NCBI GenBank assembly: GCA_034437615.1
Contig: DAOTTW010000294.1
Coordinates: 1 to 10,566 of the forward strand
Length of the DNA stretch: 10,566 nucleotides
Origin: DAOTTW01 sp034437615
Lineage (GTDB): Bacteria > Chloroflexota > Anaerolineae > Aggregatilineales > Phototrophicaceae
Direction of reading: 5' to 3'
Made by a program: the position numbers and the translations under genes
Shown: positions 1 to 6,922 of the stretch, piece by piece
Numbering within the stretch: the first letter of the stretch is position 1
Layout: the number at the start of each line of letters is the position of its first letter
Notes under the pieces: model-generated
Told to the model about the DNA's origin: nothing
The model's database searches: none
Seen by the model: the letters and a program-made list of their open reading frames with translations, nothing else

Positions 1-399
1 CCATGCCTGCCGCCTTCCGTGTGTTTTTGCGAGTAAGCCACAGGATAGCATATTTCGCCCGTTTAATGCACGATAGTTTATAGGGGTAGGTATTTGGTTT
101 TTCGTTGTTCCTGTGTGGCGGACGCACCAGTGGCACGTCCCTACAGACCTGTTGTGAATGATTGCGACCCTGTAGGGACAGGGCACTGACCTGTCCGGGG
201 CGGCGTCAGCCGCCATAAAATGCGGTCAAACATCAAATACCTACCCCTGAGAAGGGCTGAGTAGTCACCTCGGCGTCCGGCAGGCCGTGTCCTGACGAAC
301 GACGCCCTGTAGGGATTGAGAGAGTGTGTGTTGGGCGTTATGATGCTACGCTTGATCGACCTGGGTAGATTCGGGCATATCATGCATATCGGGCATATC
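1..399. other. Intergenic region without a convincing gene
   Basis: I see no protein gene or RNA gene here. The only clear content is repeat element A (82-248) and, after it, fragments of related repeat modules: AGGGCTGAGTAGT (253-265, the reverse complement of the ACTACTCAG edge of repeat B), an inverted pair GGCGTC (272-277) / GACGCC (301-306), and a CTGTAGGGA block (307-315) identical to one inside element A. A reading frame at 141-407 on the minus strand runs through the repeat and looks like chance. The upstream gene boundary lies outside the window. Confidence 0.7.
82..248 (+). repeat. Element A copy 1: MITE-like palindromic repeat with terminal inverted repeats
   Basis: The 167-bp element starts AGGGGTAGGTATTTGG and ends CATCAAATACCTACCCCT, so its ends are inverted repeats of about 15 bp. 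Inside are four nested palindromic modules: a 21-bp imperfect palindrome (120-140), a perfect 10-bp inverted repeat GTCCCTACAG/CTGTAGGGAC (137-146 and 170-179), a second 21-bp palindrome (176-196), and GGCGGC-gtca-GCCGCC (199-214). A second copy in opposite orientation lies at 6923-7088; by hand alignment it differs by about nine substitutions and one indel. No target-site duplication is obvious and no transposase is encoded. A non-autonomous MITE or REP-like element is the best reading. Confidence 0.85.
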
Positions 400-403
400 A
401 TGC
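371..403 (+). repeat. Short tandem direct repeat at the start of the GT-C gene
   Basis: TCGGGCATATCATGC occurs at 371-385 and again at 389-403, an exact 15-bp repeat with an 18-bp period. Two ATG codons (382, 400) fall in the repeats. If translation began upstream (TTG 316 or ATG 340) the repeat would encode GHIMHI-GHIM, an unlikely N-terminus just before a membrane segment. The repeat therefore favours a start at ATG 400 with the repeats acting as leader or operator sequence. The regulatory role is inference only. Confidence 0.5.
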
Positions 404-2835
404 GCACACTGCGACAACACGCGGCTGTTTTCGGCTTTTACCTATTGCTGGCCTGCGTCATCACCTGGCCTGTAATCATCAAGCTCAGCGCCGGATTCAT
501 GGGCGGCAGCACGTCCGACGCCTACGAGATGGCGCGGCATATCTGGTGGTTCAAGCACGCCTGGCAGAACAGCCTGGACCCGTTCTGGCAGAGCAACCTG
601 GGCTACCCGGCTGGCATCAACGGCGTTTCGTTGTATGCGAACAGCCTGCAATTCTTCCCGGCGTGGTTGTTCGCTTTTGTGATGCCGTTGGCCAGCGCGT
701 ATAACCTGACGATCCTGCTGACGATGGCGCTCAATGGCTGGTCGCTGTGGTTTTTGCTGCGTTATCTGTTGCGCGTGGCCGGACGCGCAGACGTGCGCCC
801 CTATAACCGTGCGTCATACCTTGCGGCGCTGCTGGCGGGTGTGGTGTTCATGGCTTACCCGACGTTTCAGGGGCATCTGTTCGATGGTCACGCGGGCCTG
901 ATGGTGATGTGGCCTGTGCCGCTGTATGTGTATGCCCTGTTGCGCCTGATCGCCGCCAAGCCGGGCCGCGAGGCGCTGACGTGGCTGGCGCTGAGCGTGT
1001 TCTTGTGCTGGCTCAGCCCATCGGGGCACATGCTGCAAGCCATTTACGTGTTGTTGCCGCTGGTGGGGCTGTTCTGGTTGGCGCAGGTGTGGCGGCGCGA
1101 TTGGCGGGCTGCGTGGCGTGTGTTTGCATCGGGGGCGTTGGGTGGCGTGCTGCTGCTGCTCTTCCTGATTCCGGTGTTGCTGGATACGTTCAACAGTGAA
1201 GCATACACGGGCACACAGGGTTACGTGCGCTACAGCGCTGATCTGCTGGCGCTGGCCTCACCGTCGTTCATGCATCCGCTGTTTGGCAACCTGACGTACA
1301 CCGGGCGCGTCTTGGGCGTGAATCTGGGCGAGGGGTCGGCGTATCTGGGCGTGGTGGCGGCTATTTTGTGCGTGCTGGCTGTGCTGAAATTTCGGGCGGC
1401 GCGCTGGTGGCTGCTGCTGGCCTTCGTTGCGTGGCTATTGGCGTTGGGGCCGCTGCTGAAAATCTTCGATCAGCCCCTACAACTGGGTATTGAGGACACG
1501 CAGACCTATATCACGCTGCCCTTCGCCCTGTTGGTGGATATTCCTGGCTTTAATCTGGCACGCACGCCGGGGCGCTTTACGTTTACACTGGCGCTGGCTG
1601 TGGCGGTGATGGCGGGGTATGGCGCGGCGTGGCTATTCACAAAATTCAAGCGCGACATTTATCGCTACGGCATATTTTCGGCTCTAGCTGTGCTGATCCT
1701 GTTTGAGTATCAATTCTTCTGGCCGCTGCCGACGCAACCCGCCGACATCCCGGCAGCCTTCTACGCTTTGCGAGCACGCGATGACCTGCGTGCTGTGTTC
1801 AACCTGCCGCATGAGCACTTACTCGCCGCGAAAGACGCGCTCTTCTTGCAAACGGCGCACGAGAAACCGCTGATCGCCGGGCAGGTGACGCGCCAAACGC
1901 CCGTGAACCCCGCCAAGCTGGATATTTTGCAGCATACACTGGACCCGGCGCTATTGCGTGCTGCCGGGGCCGATGTGGTGATCTTTCATCAGCAACGCGC
2001 CCGCGAAATTGGGCAATACGATACGTTGCGAGCACGCTCAGGGGGGCAGCTAGGCGAGCCGTTTTACAGCGATGAGCGCTATGCGCTGTACGAAGTGCCG
2101 CGAAGCGACGACGACGCGCAACCCGTGCTGATTGCAGAGCCAGCCAGCGTGAATGATGCTTACTCGGCGGCGTGGTATGCGCGGGCGGGCTGGTATGACC
2201 TGCAAATCGCAGCGCGTGCCGATAAGCGGGATGTAAATTTGCTGCTGGATGATGCACGCTGGCAACGGATGACGCTTGATGGCGCTGTGAATGTGCAGAA
2301 AAGCGCCTGGATAGCGGCTGATGGCTATTATACGCTGGGCTTAGCGCTTGATCCGCCCTGCCCGATTAATTTTGATGCCACGTTGCAATGTCGTGCTTTG
2401 CAGGTGAATAGCATCGACGCACGCTATACGGGTGCGGGTCAGGCTGCGAACGCGGATTTTGCGCGAGGCGTGACGCTGCAAGCGTATCAGGTCAGCAGGC
2501 CAGCCGATGCACAACAGATGATTGTGCGCTCGTCGTGGCGCTTTGTGCAAGGCTCAGATGCGCAGACGATCCGTTTTGTGCATGTGGTGGATAGCGCGGG
2601 TGAACTGGTGGCGCAGGTGGATGAGGCTATCGGCGCACAAGCCGCAGGTGCGATATGGTCAGAGCGCGATAGGTTTGATCTAGATAGCTTGCCGCCGGAT
2701 ACGTACACGGTGTATGTGGGCTGGTATACGTATCCTGAGCTTGTGAACCTGCCCATTGTCGATGCGGGTGGCGTTGCTGTGGACAATCCAGAAGCGGGGC
2801 GGCTGCCAATTGGCACGTTTGCCATCAGCGAATGA
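400..2835 (+). CDS. GT-C-like multi-spanning membrane protein (putative glycosyltransferase)
   Basis: This encodes an 811-residue integral membrane protein if read from ATG 400. The frame stays open back to TTG 316 and ATG 340, but none of these starts has a good SD, and the 400 start places a short basic N-terminus (MRTLRQH) directly before the first membrane segment. About 11-13 hydrophobic segments cover residues 8-440. The first outer loop carries acidic residues D40 and E43 (GGSTSDAYE) before HIWWFKHA, as expected for the catalytic loop of GT-C enzymes using lipid-linked sugars. A RTPGRF motif (388-393) precedes another membrane segment, a feature of many uncharacterised bacterial proteins of this class. 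Residues from about 445 to the end are soluble, with an AAGADVVIFH strand near 521-530 and a beta-rich tail. Sugar donor and acceptor cannot be read from sequence. The next gene follows after 86 bp on the same strand. Confidence 0.88.
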   Translation: MRTLRQHAAVFGFYLLLACVITWPVIIKLSAGFMGGSTSDAYEMARHIWWFKHAWQNSLDPFWQSNLGYPAGINGVSLYANSLQFFPAWLFAFVMPLASAYNLTILLTMALNGWSLWFLLRYLLRVAGRADVRPYNRASYLAALLAGVVFMAYPTFQGHLFDGHAGLMVMWPVPLYVYALLRLIAAKPGREALTWLALSVFLCWLSPSGHMLQAIYVLLPLVGLFWLAQVWRRDWRAAWRVFASGALGGVLLLLFLIPVLLDTFNSEAYTGTQGYVRYSADLLALASPSFMHPLFGNLTYTGRVLGVNLGEGSAYLGVVAAILCVLAVLKFRAARWWLLLAFVAWLLALGPLLKIFDQPLQLGIEDTQTYITLPFALLVDIPGFNLARTPGRFTFTLALAVAVMAGYGAAWLFTKFKRDIYRYGIFSALAVLILFEYQFFWPLPTQPADIPAAFYALRARDDLRAVFNLPHEHLLAAKDALFLQTAHEKPLIAGQVTRQTPVNPAKLDILQHTLDPALLRAAGADVVIFHQQRAREIGQYDTLRARSGGQLGEPFYSDERYALYEVPRSDDDAQPVLIAEPASVNDAYSAAWYARAGWYDLQIAARADKRDVNLLLDDARWQRMTLDGAVNVQKSAWIAADGYYTLGLALDPPCPINFDATLQCRALQVNSIDARYTGAGQAANADFARGVTLQAYQVSRPADAQQMIVRSSWRFVQGSDAQTIRFVHVVDSAGELVAQVDEAIGAQAAGAIWSERDRFDLDSLPPDTYTVYVGWYTYPELVNLPIVDAGGVAVDNPEAGRLPIGTFAISE

Positions 2836-2857
2836 TTTAGCGTGGGTGAACCGTACC

Positions 2858-2886
2858 TTGCGCTGTAGACGTTTGTGCTTTAGAAC
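2858..2886 (+). promoter_or_regulatory. Candidate promoter of the FGE-domain gene
   Basis: TTGCGC (2858-2863) and TAGAAC (2881-2886) are separated by 17 bp in the 86-bp gap before the gene starting at 2922. This fits a sigma-70-type promoter with a leader of about 30 nt. Each box has about two mismatches to consensus, so read-through from the upstream gene is equally possible. Confidence 0.35.
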
Positions 2887-2921
2887 TATGACTTAGCAGA
2901 AACAATGAGGAGTTCACATTT

Positions 2922-4487
2922 ATGGCTCAGGGTTATGGCAGAATCGGCGCGAAGCGCAGGCGGCGCGGGGGCGCATGGCAATGGCTAATCATTGGCTTCT
3001 TCCCTGGCACGTTATGCGGTGGTGCGCTGATCTTTGCGTTGTTGCTCTCCGGCTTGTTTGATGGCTTCAGCCTGGGTGCCGATGATGCAGCGCCTATCGT
3101 GCAGACGCAGGTCGTGCGCGTGGTCTATTCACCGACACCAGACCCGAACCAGCCTAGCAGCACGCCGTTCGTGGTGACAGCGACACCCGGCGCAGATGTC
3201 GGCAATTCAGCAGCGCCCAACACATCCCAGCAGCAATCACAGGACCAGCAACCGCGAACAGAGGGTAATGTGGTGCTGGCCGCATCAGCCACGCCCACGC
3301 TGGATTTTGTGCAGCGTGCTACGCAACAGGCACAGCAGGCCAACGGCGGGGATGCCGCAGGCGGTCAATCCGAAGCTCAGGGCGGTGGCAGCAGCGATTT
3401 TTCCAATCAGATTCAGCCCGTCGTGCCACAGCCGACGGTCGTACCAGCAGACCCCGATTCGCCCATCCCGCCGCAGTTACAAGGTCGAGTGACGGAATTG
3501 CTGACGGTTGAAGGGGCGACCTTTCAGATGGGCACGACGCCCTTAGAGGTGTTGGACGCGGTGCGCTTCTGTGAATCCAACGGTGGCAACTGCCTGCCGG
3601 AATACGGCGAGGACTCCAACCCGGCATTTCAGGCACAGCTTGCTAGCTTCCAGATCGAGCGGACAGAAGTCACGTTCCAGCAGTACGCGGCCTTCTTGAA
3701 TTACCTGGCGTCACAGGGTCGCAGCCACCTGAACGGTTGCGGTGGCTTCATGTGCATTCAGACGCTCAACGAGGACCCCATCAACGGCGTGATTACCTTT
3801 GACGCGGCTAATTACAGCTTCCCACCGCTATCGGCGCAGATTCCCGCGTATGCGGTGACGTGGTACGGCGCAAACGAATATTGCCAGAGCATCGGGCGGC
3901 GCTTACCCACAGAGGCCGAATGGGAACTGGCCGCACGCGGCACGGATTCGCGCTTCATCTATCCCTGGGGTGATATATGGGATTTCTCGCGGGCACAGGT
4001 ACGCGGCTCTGCTGGTGATCCGGCACCGGTTGCGGTGGGCACGTTCAACAACGCTAGCCCATACGGTGCGCTGGATATGGCGGGGAACGTGGCCGAATGG
4101 GTGCAAGATTGGTACGACGAGGATACCTATGAGGGGCATTTCAACAGCCCGCAGCCCGTGCAGGACCCGTCCGGCCCGCCTGTGGCGCTGCAAAAGGTGC
4201 TGCGTGGTGGGTCCTGGGATGCGCGGCCCTTCTTCGCCCGCAGCGTACACCGTCAGTCGTGGTTCCCGGCACCCGAAACGCCGACCACCGATTATGAGCG
4301 CTGGATCGGCTTCCGTTGTGCAGCAGACGTGGAATCCGAAGTGGGTGTGCAGAACGTGACGCAGCCGAGCACGACCGCGCAAGACGCCCCACCGACCACG
4401 ACAGGCTCACAGGCCAGCGCACAGCCCACCATCCCGTTACCGCCAGAGACGGACGGCGGCGGGCAATCCAGTTCTAATCGGGGTTAG
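2922..4487 (+). CDS. Membrane-anchored FGE-sulfatase (SUMF1)-domain protein lacking catalytic cysteines
   Basis: The start is well supported: GAGGAG (2907-2912) lies 9 nt before ATG 2922. The 521-residue product has a basic N-terminus (RIGAKRRRRG), one membrane segment (about 19-45), a long Pro/Thr/Gln/Ser-rich linker (about 52-190), an FGE-sulfatase domain (about 193-470) and a Ser/Thr/Pro-rich tail. Family signatures are clear: VEGATFQMG near 196-204, RLPTEAEWELAARG (327-340), YPWGD, DMAGNVAEWVQDWY (from about 385), VLRGGSW (426-432) and IGFRCAAD ending near 468. True formylglycine-generating enzymes have two active-site cysteines just after GGS; here that stretch is GGSWDARPFFARSVHR, with none. 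Enzymatic formylglycine formation is therefore unlikely, and a binding or structural role outside the membrane is more plausible. Other cysteines occur as FCESNGGNC and NGCGGFMC and could form disulfides. No sulfatase gene is present in the window. Confidence 0.93.
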   Translation: MAQGYGRIGAKRRRRGGAWQWLIIGFFPGTLCGGALIFALLLSGLFDGFSLGADDAAPIVQTQVVRVVYSPTPDPNQPSSTPFVVTATPGADVGNSAAPNTSQQQSQDQQPRTEGNVVLAASATPTLDFVQRATQQAQQANGGDAAGGQSEAQGGGSSDFSNQIQPVVPQPTVVPADPDSPIPPQLQGRVTELLTVEGATFQMGTTPLEVLDAVRFCESNGGNCLPEYGEDSNPAFQAQLASFQIERTEVTFQQYAAFLNYLASQGRSHLNGCGGFMCIQTLNEDPINGVITFDAANYSFPPLSAQIPAYAVTWYGANEYCQSIGRRLPTEAEWELAARGTDSRFIYPWGDIWDFSRAQVRGSAGDPAPVAVGTFNNASPYGALDMAGNVAEWVQDWYDEDTYEGHFNSPQPVQDPSGPPVALQKVLRGGSWDARPFFARSVHRQSWFPAPETPTTDYERWIGFRCAADVESEVGVQNVTQPSTTAQDAPPTTTGSQASAQPTIPLPPETDGGGQSSSNRG

Positions 4488-4503
4488 TGCTGTTGTGGCC
4501 TGG

Positions 4504-4519
4504 GCGCAATGCATTGCGC
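4504..4519. terminator. Perfect palindrome between convergent genes, possible bidirectional terminator
   Basis: GCGCAATGCATTGCGC is a perfect 16-bp palindrome in the 42-bp gap between the stops of the FGE-domain gene (4487) and the ArsR-type gene (4530). As RNA it could form a 6-bp stem with a TGCA loop in either direction. On the plus strand it is followed by the moderately T-rich TGTTTGGTGGTT; there is no long U tract. The position supports a terminator, but a protein-binding site is also possible. Confidence 0.42.
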
Positions 4520-4529
4520 TGTTTGGTGG

Positions 4530-5162
4530 TTATTCGCTGTTGCGTGCTTTGTGTGGTCGCATGGGGAAGAGGGCGATAAATACGCGATGACGCCGCACAT
4601 CCTCGCTGGCTTCTGAGGCCCCGTTGCTCAGGTCGCCGTATTCTTTGAAGAGCGCCCGCAAGTGCTTATGGAATTCGGCGGCCTGTTCGTCCGTCAGCAG
4701 CAGTTGATCGCGCCCGATGCTGATACTGCGCTGCACAGGCGCGTCGTCGGAGACCTGCGCCCAGCCCTTGCGGGCCGATTCTTGCATTTCGTCGCGTGTC
4801 ACATCGAACAGGCTGGCCATCGCGGTCAGCCCCTCGTCGGTGCCTTCGGAGGGCGAGAGCAGATGCTTGGCGACGCGCACCATTTTTGCCGCGACCTGAT
4901 AATGCTTCTCGATGATGCCGGAGACGACCTGCGTGCGCACCACCTGTATCAAGCCGTGCTTTTCTAGCAGGTTGATGTGGTAATACAGCTTGGTCGGTGG
5001 GATGTCGAGTTCGCTGGCCACCTGCTTGACGGTGGTCGGCTCGCGCATCAATTCGCGGACGCGCAAGCGCAGCGGGTCTGCCAGCACCTTCAGCGTATCC
5101 AGGTCATCCACTGTCATCATGTCGGCGGGTTCAAAGTCGGTTTGGGGGTTAATCTGCGTCAT
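4530..5162 (-). CDS. ArsR-type winged-helix transcriptional regulator
   Basis: This encodes a 210-residue DNA-binding regulator. The winged-helix domain spans about 20-105: LKVLADPLRLRVRELM (helix entry), TVKQVASELDIPPTKLYYHINLLEKHG (helix-turn-helix, about 44-70), then a wing with LIQVVRTQVVSGIIEKHY. The C-terminal half is helical and probably serves dimerisation or ligand sensing. The protein has no cysteine, so it cannot be a classical arsenic or cadmium thiolate sensor; its signal is unknown. At 210 residues it is about twice the size of minimal ArsR/SmtB proteins. ATG 5162 has no clear SD; an in-frame MM at residues 15-16 is an alternative start. It lies 140 bp behind the TIR-DarT-like gene on the same strand with its own candidate promoter (5257-5286), and overlapping palindromic sites suggest autorepression. 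Whether it controls the TIR gene is not shown. Confidence 0.93.
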   Translation of the reverse strand: MTQINPQTDFEPADMMTVDDLDTLKVLADPLRLRVRELMREPTTVKQVASELDIPPTKLYYHINLLEKHGLIQVVRTQVVSGIIEKHYQVAAKMVRVAKHLLSPSEGTDEGLTAMASLFDVTRDEMQESARKGWAQVSDDAPVQRSISIGRDQLLLTDEQAAEFHKHLRALFKEYGDLSNGASEASEDVRRHRVFIALFPMRPHKARNSE

Positions 5163-5226
5163 TGCGGTGTGGTCTTTGCCATTTGTCAGTACGTATGGTG
5201 TGGGATCAAAGTAGACAGCGCGTTGC

Positions 5227-5238
5227 TTGAATATTCAA
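5227..5238. promoter_or_regulatory. Palindromic operator candidate TTGAATATTCAA
   Basis: TTGAATATTCAA is a perfect 12-bp palindrome lying just downstream of the predicted transcription start of the ArsR-type gene. Its arm TATTCAAAC (5232-5240) recurs exactly at 5267-5275 inside the promoter. AT-rich ATATTCAA-type inverted repeats are typical operators of the ArsR/SmtB class, so the neighbouring regulator is the natural candidate binder. Binding itself is inferred. Confidence 0.5.
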
Positions 5239-5256
5239 ACTTTTTAGAATGCCGTT

Positions 5257-5286
5257 ATTGTACCTGTATTCAAACCTGCTGTCCAA
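5257..5286 (-). promoter_or_regulatory. Promoter of the ArsR-type gene with an operator half-site in the spacer
   Basis: Read on the minus strand, TTGGAC (5286-5281) and TACAAT (5262-5257) are 18 bp apart, a good sigma-70-type match. The spacer contains the half-site TTTGAATA (plus-strand TATTCAAAC, 5267-5275). Transcription would start near 5250, giving a leader of about 90 nt that carries the TTGAATATTCAA palindrome. Confidence 0.55.
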
Positions 5287-5302
5287 TCTATTTATGCGCC
5301 GC

Positions 5303-6745
5303 CTACAAAACAATCATCTGCGGTTGATAGTGCCCTGCGTAGGCTAATTCGCCATCCAGCAGCAATTGCACGCTGTAAGCGCCTGCGTGCGCGTCCTGGC
5401 CAGCAGCATCGCCCGCAAACGCAAAGTGCAGCGCTTCCTGTGCACCGAGGGCGTCATCTTGCCATTCGGTGCGCTGGCCGTTGCTGTGCTCGATGATGAT
5501 CTGTGCGAGATAGGGGCCGCAGTCGTCGGCGTGCTGGCAGGGATTGAAGAAAAACGTGACCTGCTGTGGCTGCAACACAGCGCGGGTGACGTAGGGCCGC
5601 CGATTGTTAAAGAGATGGTAGTCGGTGCGCGTGGTGATTTTGTCGTGCCAGTGTGCCCAGGTCGCGGCAGGCAGCAACCGATGCAGCGTTTCATATTCGG
5701 CGGCGGAGCGCAACCAGATGCTTTGCAGGCTTTCCAGCGTCAGGCGCTCTGGCACGATGACCTGTGCCTCTCGGCAGCGCAGAATCTCGTCCTTTTCATC
5801 CGGGGCTAGCGCCGAATCGTGGTAGATTTGCTCGAAGGGCATCTGCTGAAACGACGACGGCGTTTGATAGGTCCTGGCTTTGTCGCCTGCTTTGATGGGG
5901 TCGGTATCCGTGAAGCGCACATCCGGCAGCGTCAGCACGCTTTCCAGATCGAACAGCAGATATACCGGGATGGGCGCATAGCGCGGCGGTACGGGTTGTC
6001 TGGCGGGGCGAAAGCCTTCTGCATGGAATAAATCCGGCGTGCGGGGCCGAAAGTAGAGCCGCACGCTATCATCCCAGCGCGATGTAATGCTGCCGCCTGC
6101 GATGCGTGGGGCCAGCAATTCGCCGCTGCGCAGCACGTCCACGACGCTATGCAGGTCGGTGTAATAAAACAGGAAGAAGGGCCACCAATGGCGCGAGCCT
6201 AACCAGCTTTCGGCGCGTAGCTCACGGATGCTGGCCCGAAACGCCGCCGCGCTGCGTTTTTGCTGCGGTGGTGCGGGGCTGCTGCCGCCGCCTGCCCCGT
6301 TTGCGATGGGGGATGGCGGCTGGTCGTTGCGCGGTTGCTGGAAGGCTTGCGCAGCGTTGATGTCCGTGATGAGGTCACGCAGCATGGGCGCATAACGCGC
6401 TTCGTCCGTAAAATCCAGAAAGTTGAGGTGCTCCAGGTGCAGGGGCGGGTCGGTATGCGGTGCCGCCAGAATTGGGATCAGGCGCTTGCCTTTGCGCAGG
6501 GCGCGTAGCTGCTCGTTTTTGCACCAGGGCGACGCATTCGACCCGGAACTCATCAACGCTAGTTCGATGTCGCATTGTTCGATGGCGTCCTCGATGGTTT
6601 GCAGCCAATCCGCGCCGCCTGGGATTTGCGATAAATCCAGCCAGACGCTATAGCCCTGCTTTTGCAGGTCATCACGCAGCCGGATAGCCAGATCGCGGCT
6701 ATCTTTGCGTGCGTATGATATGAAGATGCGGATTACGTCTGGCAT
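5303..6745 (-). CDS. TIR domain fused to a DarT-like ADP-ribosyltransferase domain
   Basis: This encodes a 480-residue cytoplasmic protein in three parts. Residues 1-135 are a TIR domain: FISYARKD (8-15), GYSVWLDLSQIPGG (31-44), and SPWCKNE (72-78), where E78 sits at the catalytic glutamate position of NAD+-cleaving TIRs. A Pro/Gly/Ser-rich linker follows (about 138-165). Residues about 188-358 resemble DarT (formerly DUF4433), which ADP-ribosylates thymidine in single-stranded DNA: FYYTDLHSVVDVLRSGELLAPR with H199, LYFRPRTPDLF (230-240), a VRFTDTD turn (276-282) and CREAQVIVPERL (324-335). The usual QAE of the last motif appears as EAQ (E326, Q328), so the catalytic glutamate may be shifted or lost. 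Residues about 361-480 look beta-rich and are unassigned. ATG 6745 has only a weak GAGG about 13 nt upstream. No macrodomain antitoxin (DarG) is visible. A role as an NAD+-dependent defence or toxin effector is inferred. Confidence 0.93.
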   Translation of the reverse strand: MPDVIRIFISYARKDSRDLAIRLRDDLQKQGYSVWLDLSQIPGGADWLQTIEDAIEQCDIELALMSSGSNASPWCKNEQLRALRKGKRLIPILAAPHTDPPLHLEHLNFLDFTDEARYAPMLRDLITDINAAQAFQQPRNDQPPSPIANGAGGGSSPAPPQQKRSAAAFRASIRELRAESWLGSRHWWPFFLFYYTDLHSVVDVLRSGELLAPRIAGGSITSRWDDSVRLYFRPRTPDLFHAEGFRPARQPVPPRYAPIPVYLLFDLESVLTLPDVRFTDTDPIKAGDKARTYQTPSSFQQMPFEQIYHDSALAPDEKDEILRCREAQVIVPERLTLESLQSIWLRSAAEYETLHRLLPAATWAHWHDKITTRTDYHLFNNRRPYVTRAVLQPQQVTFFFNPCQHADDCGPYLAQIIIEHSNGQRTEWQDDALGAQEALHFAFAGDAAGQDAHAGAYSVQLLLDGELAYAGHYQPQMIVL

Positions 6746-6774
6746 GGTTTTGGTGTTGACCTCACGCTATCTGG

Positions 6775-6920
6775 GTAACTACTCAGGCCGGGCAACTGCT
6801 TAGCCCTCACCCCAAACCCCTCTCCCGAACGTGCCTTTGGCACTGGGAGAGGGGCTTTAAACGGCTTGCCTCCCCCTCTCTATTGTTGTCTGGGTATGAT
6901 GGGAGAGGGGGATTGAGTTT
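6775..6920 (+). repeat. Repeat B copy 1: double hairpin with C-tract/G-tract arms
   Basis: The repeat opens with GTAACTACTCAG (6775-6786). After a 17-bp segment absent from the other copy comes GCCCTCACCCCAAA and then two strong hairpins. The first pairs CCCCTCTCCC (6817-6826) with GGGAGAGGGG (6845-6854) and encloses an inner GTGCC-TTT-GGCAC stem. The second pairs TCCCCCTCTC (6871-6880) with GAGAGGGGGA (6903-6912). Positions 6803-6880 match 10457-10534 with two differences. It abuts element A copy 2 and sits upstream of the minus-strand TIR-DarT-like gene, where it could end transcription arriving from the CBM48 gene. Confidence 0.85.
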
Positions 6921-6922
6921 TC

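Noticed and set aside
82..248. CRISPR array or structured RNA gene
   Set aside because: The modules are different palindromes occurring once each, not regularly spaced identical repeats; terminal inverted repeats fit a MITE-like element better.
141..407. Open frame of 88 codons on the minus strand
   Set aside because: It runs through the palindromic element A, and its translation resembles no protein; the openness comes from the repeat.
2922..4487. True formylglycine-generating enzyme or sulfatase maturation factor
   Set aside because: The active-site cysteines are absent and there is no sulfatase gene nearby.
5159..5182. A seven-codon frame (MAKTTPQ) ending in an ATGA overlap with the ArsR-type start
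   Set aside because: It has no SD and is short enough to be chance; translational coupling cannot be supported from the sequence alone.
5366..5809. Long open frame on the plus strand antisense to the TIR-DarT-like gene
   Set aside because: It is a GC-rich frame shadow with no recognisable domain, while the minus-strand frame has clear TIR and DarT-like motifs.
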